From NCBI GenBank assembly GCA_903913345.1, contig CAIWLA010000598.1, forward strand, positions 1 to 16,364: a stretch of 16,364 bases of DNA. The letters run 5' to 3'. Below, one piece after another: positions 13,985-16,364 of the stretch; positions within the stretch are counted from its first letter, which is position 1; each line of letters begins with the position of its first letter. The DNA is from an uncultured Magnetococcales bacterium. Lineage in GTDB: Bacteria > Pseudomonadota > Magnetococcia > Magnetococcales > Magnetaquicoccaceae. Both the position numbers and the translations under genes were made by a program. The notes beneath the pieces are model-generated. The model saw only the letters and a program-made list of their open reading frames with translations, did not search any database and was not told where the DNA came from.

Positions 13985-14650
13985 ATGATGGCCCTGGAAA
14001 CGGAGCATCGTCGCGATGAGTTGTTGGAGATGTTGTGGCGTCTCAACGAGTTTCACACCCTGGAACTGTCTGCCCTGCGGGAGCACGATCCCCAGGGTCT
14101 GTATGAAGGCTATCTCCAGGAATTTTCCAGCAATGGTGTCATCCGCATGGAGGGGGAGCAGATCCACCTGACGGAGCAGGGGTTGGCGCGTGCGGAGGGT
14201 TTGGTCCGTCGCCATCGGTTGGCGGAGCGTCTGCTGGTGGATGTATTGGGCAGGTCTCCCCAGGAGACGGAGGCGGATGCCTGTGAGTTTGAGCATCTGT
14301 TGGCCCCCGGACTGGTGGATGCCATTTGCACCCTGTTGGGTCATCCCCAGAGTTGTCCTCATGGTATTCCCATTCCCCCTGGTCGGTGTTGTCTGGAGGC
14401 GCGCTCGGCGGTGGCCTCTGCCGTGATTCCGCTGACGCAACTGGAGAAGGGGAGTGAGACGACGATCGCCTTTTTGAACACCCAGGACAGTGGCCGCTTG
14501 AACAAGTTGATGGCCATGGGTTTGGTGCCGGGGGCGCGCATTCGTCTGACCCAGCGTTATCCGGCCCTGGTGGTGCAGTTCAACAACAACCAGATTGCCT
14601 TTGAGGACTCTTTTGGCGACATAATCCGGGTCTGGCGGACGGAAGGTTAA
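13985..14650 (+). CDS. DtxR/MntR-family iron-dependent regulator with C-terminal FeoA domain
   Basis: The 221-residue length is normal for the family. The dimerisation/metal region is clear: RRHRLAERLLVDVLG (H77, E81), ACEFEHLLAPGL (C100, E103, H104), LLGHPQSCPHGIPIP. The residues C100, E103 and H104 align with C102, E105 and H106 of DtxR; H77 and E81 align with H79 and E83. Cys at this site is typical of iron sensors, where Mn sensors have Glu. Residues about 147-221 form a FeoA/SH3-like domain (DSGRLNKLMAMGLVPGARIRL). The N-terminal winged helix (10-70) is divergent: the recognition-helix pattern usual in DtxR is not evident, so DNA binding is less sure than metal binding. The start is ATG 13985 (or 13988), with AAGGAG at about 13968-13973, just after the repeat. 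It probably links magnetosome genes to iron supply; this is inference. Confidence 0.82.
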   Translation: MMALETEHRRDELLEMLWRLNEFHTLELSALREHDPQGLYEGYLQEFSSNGVIRMEGEQIHLTEQGLARAEGLVRRHRLAERLLVDVLGRSPQETEADACEFEHLLAPGLVDAICTLLGHPQSCPHGIPIPPGRCCLEARSAVASAVIPLTQLEKGSETTIAFLNTQDSGRLNKLMAMGLVPGARIRLTQRYPALVVQFNNNQIAFEDSFGDIIRVWRTEG

Positions 14651-14678
14651 CCCCCATCAATCTAAAGGCTGTTTCGTG

Positions 14679-15257
14679 ATGAAACTGGAAGAGTGGCTGA
14701 CGGCGTTGGGTCTGTTTGCCGTGGTGGCCGTGGTGGTGTTTGCCATCTCGCCGAGTGATTTGTGGCAGGGTGGTGGATCGGCTGCCCCGGCCAGTCTGGC
14801 GGTTCAGGCGGGGCAGGCGGGGTTGTTGCCGGTGACCGGGGTTCAGCCGCCTGTGCAGGGGGTGGCGGCGGCCATGGTGCAGTCGGTGCCCTCCACGCAA
14901 CCGCTCCGCATCACCCGCCCTCAGCCGGGGTTGATGCCCTTCGAGCAGGCGGCCCAGGTCCGTTTCAGTGGCACCATCCAACAAATTTCCGAGTTGCAGC
15001 AGCAGGATGGGCAGATTCATCTCTGGCTGAACGATCCCCTTGGCCAGGAGCAGCATCTCTCGGTGGCCCCCGCCTGGTTTTTGCACTACATGGGCTGTTC
15101 GTTGCAGCATGATGCGGCCATTTCCGGGACGGGTTTCCGGTTTGACAAGAGCAACAACAAGGCACTCATTTATGTCAAAAAACTGATTATTGGTCGAAAT
15201 GTCTGTCACATGCGCAATGACGAGGGATTTGCTCTCTGGTCCAATCAGTTGCGGTAA
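14679..15257 (+). CDS. mamS: MamS, magnetosome membrane protein
   Basis: The 192-residue protein has one N-terminal membrane helix (about 8-24), a low-complexity Ala/Gly/Pro/Val linker (30-75), and a small beta-rich domain (about 85-190) with strands QVRFSGTIQQI, QIHLWLND and KALIYVKKLIIG. It ends in GRNVCHMRNDEGFALW. There is a single CH pair but no CxxCH, so no c-type haem. MamS of AMB-1 is of similar size and influences crystal size and chain assembly. The assignment relies on the architecture and on the position directly before mamT. AAAGG at 14664-14668 supports ATG 14679; an overlapping GTG at 14676 would add one residue. The TAA stop shares one base with the mamT start. Confidence 0.75.
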   Translation: MKLEEWLTALGLFAVVAVVVFAISPSDLWQGGGSAAPASLAVQAGQAGLLPVTGVQPPVQGVAAAMVQSVPSTQPLRITRPQPGLMPFEQAAQVRFSGTIQQISELQQQDGQIHLWLNDPLGQEQHLSVAPAWFLHYMGCSLQHDAAISGTGFRFDKSNNKALIYVKKLIIGRNVCHMRNDEGFALWSNQLR

Positions 15258-15784
15258 TGGGCATGGAGCGCAAAATAAAGTCTAAAATATTCGGTCGTCA
15301 GGCGTGGTCGCGTCTGGTGTGGGCCTTTATCCTGATGGCGATCATTGTGGGTGGTTTTGAGGGTGGGGATGCGTTGCAGGCGTTGTTTGAGCGGTTTGGG
15401 ACCGATCGGTTGACGCGGCGTTTGCAGGGGGAGATTTTCGGCTCCATGCCCAAGCCGACGCAGCCGGGGATGAGTGATGTGGTGACGGATGTGTTGCAGC
15501 CCCGGAAGGGGATGCGTCGGGTGGTGGTGCGTCGTATTCCGCAGATCAAGCCGGGGCAGCGGATTCCCCACACCTATTGGGGGCCTTGTTTGAAGTGTCA
15601 CCTGTTTACAGGGGGTCCGCCGCCCGGCAGTCAGCCCATTACGCCGGTGGGCAAGGTGTGGGAGAAGGTCTCGAGCTTTACCAAGGTGGGTCCGCCGATT
15701 TTGCCCAACTCCCGCATTCCCCATCCGCCGTCCGGGCGATGTATCAAATGTCACGATATTGTGATCGAGGTTCCGATCCTTTAA
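15257..15784 (+). CDS. mamT: MamT, magnetochrome c-type cytochrome
   Basis: The 175-residue length is close to known MamT (174). A basic N-terminus is followed by one membrane helix (about 18-33). The lumen-facing part holds two haem motifs: CLKCH (111-115) and CIKCH (162-166). Each is preceded by the magnetochrome signature IPH-x3-G (IPHTYWGPCLKCH and IPHPPSGRCIKCH), the same pattern as in MamP. MamT mutants make small crystals, and the protein is thought to pass electrons during magnetite growth. The start ATG overlaps the mamS stop (TAATG). A second ATG six bases on is possible. The stop is 33 bases before the next gene. Confidence 0.94.
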   Translation: MGMERKIKSKIFGRQAWSRLVWAFILMAIIVGGFEGGDALQALFERFGTDRLTRRLQGEIFGSMPKPTQPGMSDVVTDVLQPRKGMRRVVVRRIPQIKPGQRIPHTYWGPCLKCHLFTGGPPPGSQPITPVGKVWEKVSSFTKVGPPILPNSRIPHPPSGRCIKCHDIVIEVPIL

Positions 15785-15817
15785 TGGGGTTCTATTGTGT
15801 ACAAGGAGGATGAAGGG

Positions 15818-16147
15818 ATGATCAAACGGTTGACCGCACAGCAGACGAGGCTTCCATCCCGTTCCCGGTTGATGGGGACGTTCAGTTATTTGGGGGTGTT
15901 ATGTCTGATTCCCTTGATTTTCAACCATGAGGATGAGTTTGTCCATTTTCATGCCCGGCAGGGGGTGGTGTTGTGGATCTGGGGGGTATTGGCCATTTTC
16001 AGTCTGAACATTCCCCTGTTGGGGCCGTTTTTTTTCAGTTCGTCGGTCTTTTTTATCACCCTCTTGACGCTGGCGGGGTTGTTGTCGGTGGCCTTGTCCC
16101 GCCGGTGGCGGTTTCCGCTGGTGGGGTTTCTGGCGGGCCGGTTATAG
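15818..16147 (+). CDS. mmsF: MamF/MmsF-family magnetosome membrane protein (copy 2)
   Basis: The 109-residue protein has three hydrophobic segments (about 19-35, 48-72 and 76-92). The loop NHEDEFVHFHARQGVVLWIWGVLAI and the ending WRFPLVGFLAGRL match the first copy at 3894-4220. Members of the family (MamF, MmsF, MmxF) control crystal size and shape; MmsF is the dominant one in AMB-1. AAGGAGG (15803-15809) fixes the start at ATG 15818; the in-frame GTG at 15797 has no such site. It is 33 bases behind mamT and probably the last gene of this transcript. The symbol follows from family membership only; it could equally be called mamF. Confidence 0.8.
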   Translation: MIKRLTAQQTRLPSRSRLMGTFSYLGVLCLIPLIFNHEDEFVHFHARQGVVLWIWGVLAIFSLNIPLLGPFFFSSSVFFITLLTLAGLLSVALSRRWRFPLVGFLAGRL

Positions 16148-16161
16148 TGGCTTATCCTATT

Positions 16162-16213
16162 GCGGGTCCAGGGGGATGATCCCCCTGGTGGGGGTCTGGG
16201 GGCAGAGCCACCA
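16162..16213 (+). repeat. Dispersed GC-rich hairpin repeat, copy 4
   Basis: The first hairpin is CCAGGGGGA-TGA-TCCCCCTGG (16168-16188); the second part (CTGGGGGCAGAGCCACCAG) is decayed. It lies 14 bases after the last gene and could stabilise or end the transcript, although no T-run follows. Confidence 0.88.
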
Positions 16214-16321
16214 GCATGGGATCACCTGTCCAATCCGGTTGGTTGCCCCACCGGCCAATGCCCGAAAATCCCTGTCCACTTGCGGGATTTATTCCAATTC
16301 TAAATCAAAAGTGCAATAATT
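16214..16321. other. Intergenic stretch without visible gene
   Basis: There is no credible reading frame. The last 50 bases are AT-richer (TTCCAATTCTAAATCAAAAG) than anything else nearby and lie between two copies of the hairpin repeat. I cannot assign a function; it could belong to a gene or element boundary beyond the window. Confidence 0.4.
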
Positions 16322-16364
16322 GCGGGTCCAGGGAGATCATCTCCCTGGTGGGGTCCAGGGGCAA
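16322..16364 (+). repeat. Dispersed GC-rich hairpin repeat, copy 5 (cut by window end)
   Basis: The hairpin CCAGGGAGA-TCA-TCTCCCTGG (16328-16348) differs from the other copies by a G-to-A change on one arm and the matching C-to-T change on the other, so pairing is kept. TGGGGTCCAGGGGCAA follows, up to the edge. Confidence 0.88.

Noticed and set aside
16214..16321. AT-rich end of the window as an insertion sequence terminus
   Set aside because: I see no terminal inverted repeat pair, target duplication or transposase fragment inside the window, so this cannot be supported.

Overview
This window is a large part of a magnetosome gene cluster (mamAB-type) from a magnetotactic bacterium. Nearly all genes lie on the + strand and are tightly packed. 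They follow the classical order: the C-terminal end of mamE, a large mamJ-position gene, mamK, mamF, mamL, mamM, mamN, mamO, mamP, mamA and mamQ, then an accessory block, then mamS, mamT and a second mamF/mmsF-family gene. The GC-rich, GTG/GGT-rich codon use, the mamF gene between mamK and mamL, and mamD inside the mamAB region suggest an alphaproteobacterial-type magnetite producer. A member of the Magnetococcales seems most likely, but that placement is inference from gene order, not from a marker gene.

Layout. 1-3753: end of mamE (last PDZ domain), an 815-residue acidic, repeat-bearing mamJ-like protein starting at TTG, and the actin-like filament gene mamK. A GC-rich hairpin repeat with a T-run behind mamK looks like a terminator. 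3894-11412: mamF-L-M-N-O-P-A-Q, with several 1-4 bp start/stop overlaps indicating translational coupling. 11413-14650: an accessory block holding an unrecognised one-helix membrane protein, a BrnT/BrnA toxin-antitoxin pair whose antitoxin looks truncated, a MamD protein with four internal repeats and an Mms6-like Leu-Gly C-terminus, and a DtxR-type iron regulator with a C-terminal FeoA domain. In Magnetospirillum the genes mamR and mamB occupy the place between mamQ and mamS; neither is seen here. 14679-16147: mamS, mamT (two magnetochrome haem motifs) and a MamF/MmsF paralogue. 16148-16364: two more copies of the hairpin repeat and no gene.

How the genes work together, from established knowledge of the Mam families: MamL and MamQ act in membrane remodelling, and MamM (with MamB) and MamO in iron loading and nucleation. 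MamP and MamT are c-type haem magnetochromes for redox control of Fe(II)/Fe(III). MamN is a putative proton or ion transporter. MamD, MamF/MmsF and MamS shape crystal growth. MamA coats the organelle, and the MamK filament, probably with the MamJ-position protein, aligns the chain. The most distinctive parts of this window are the mamJ-position repeat protein, the MamD/Mms6-like architecture, the embedded iron-responsive regulator with a promoter and palindrome in front of mamD, and the family of dispersed hairpin repeats that includes a compensatory base-pair change.
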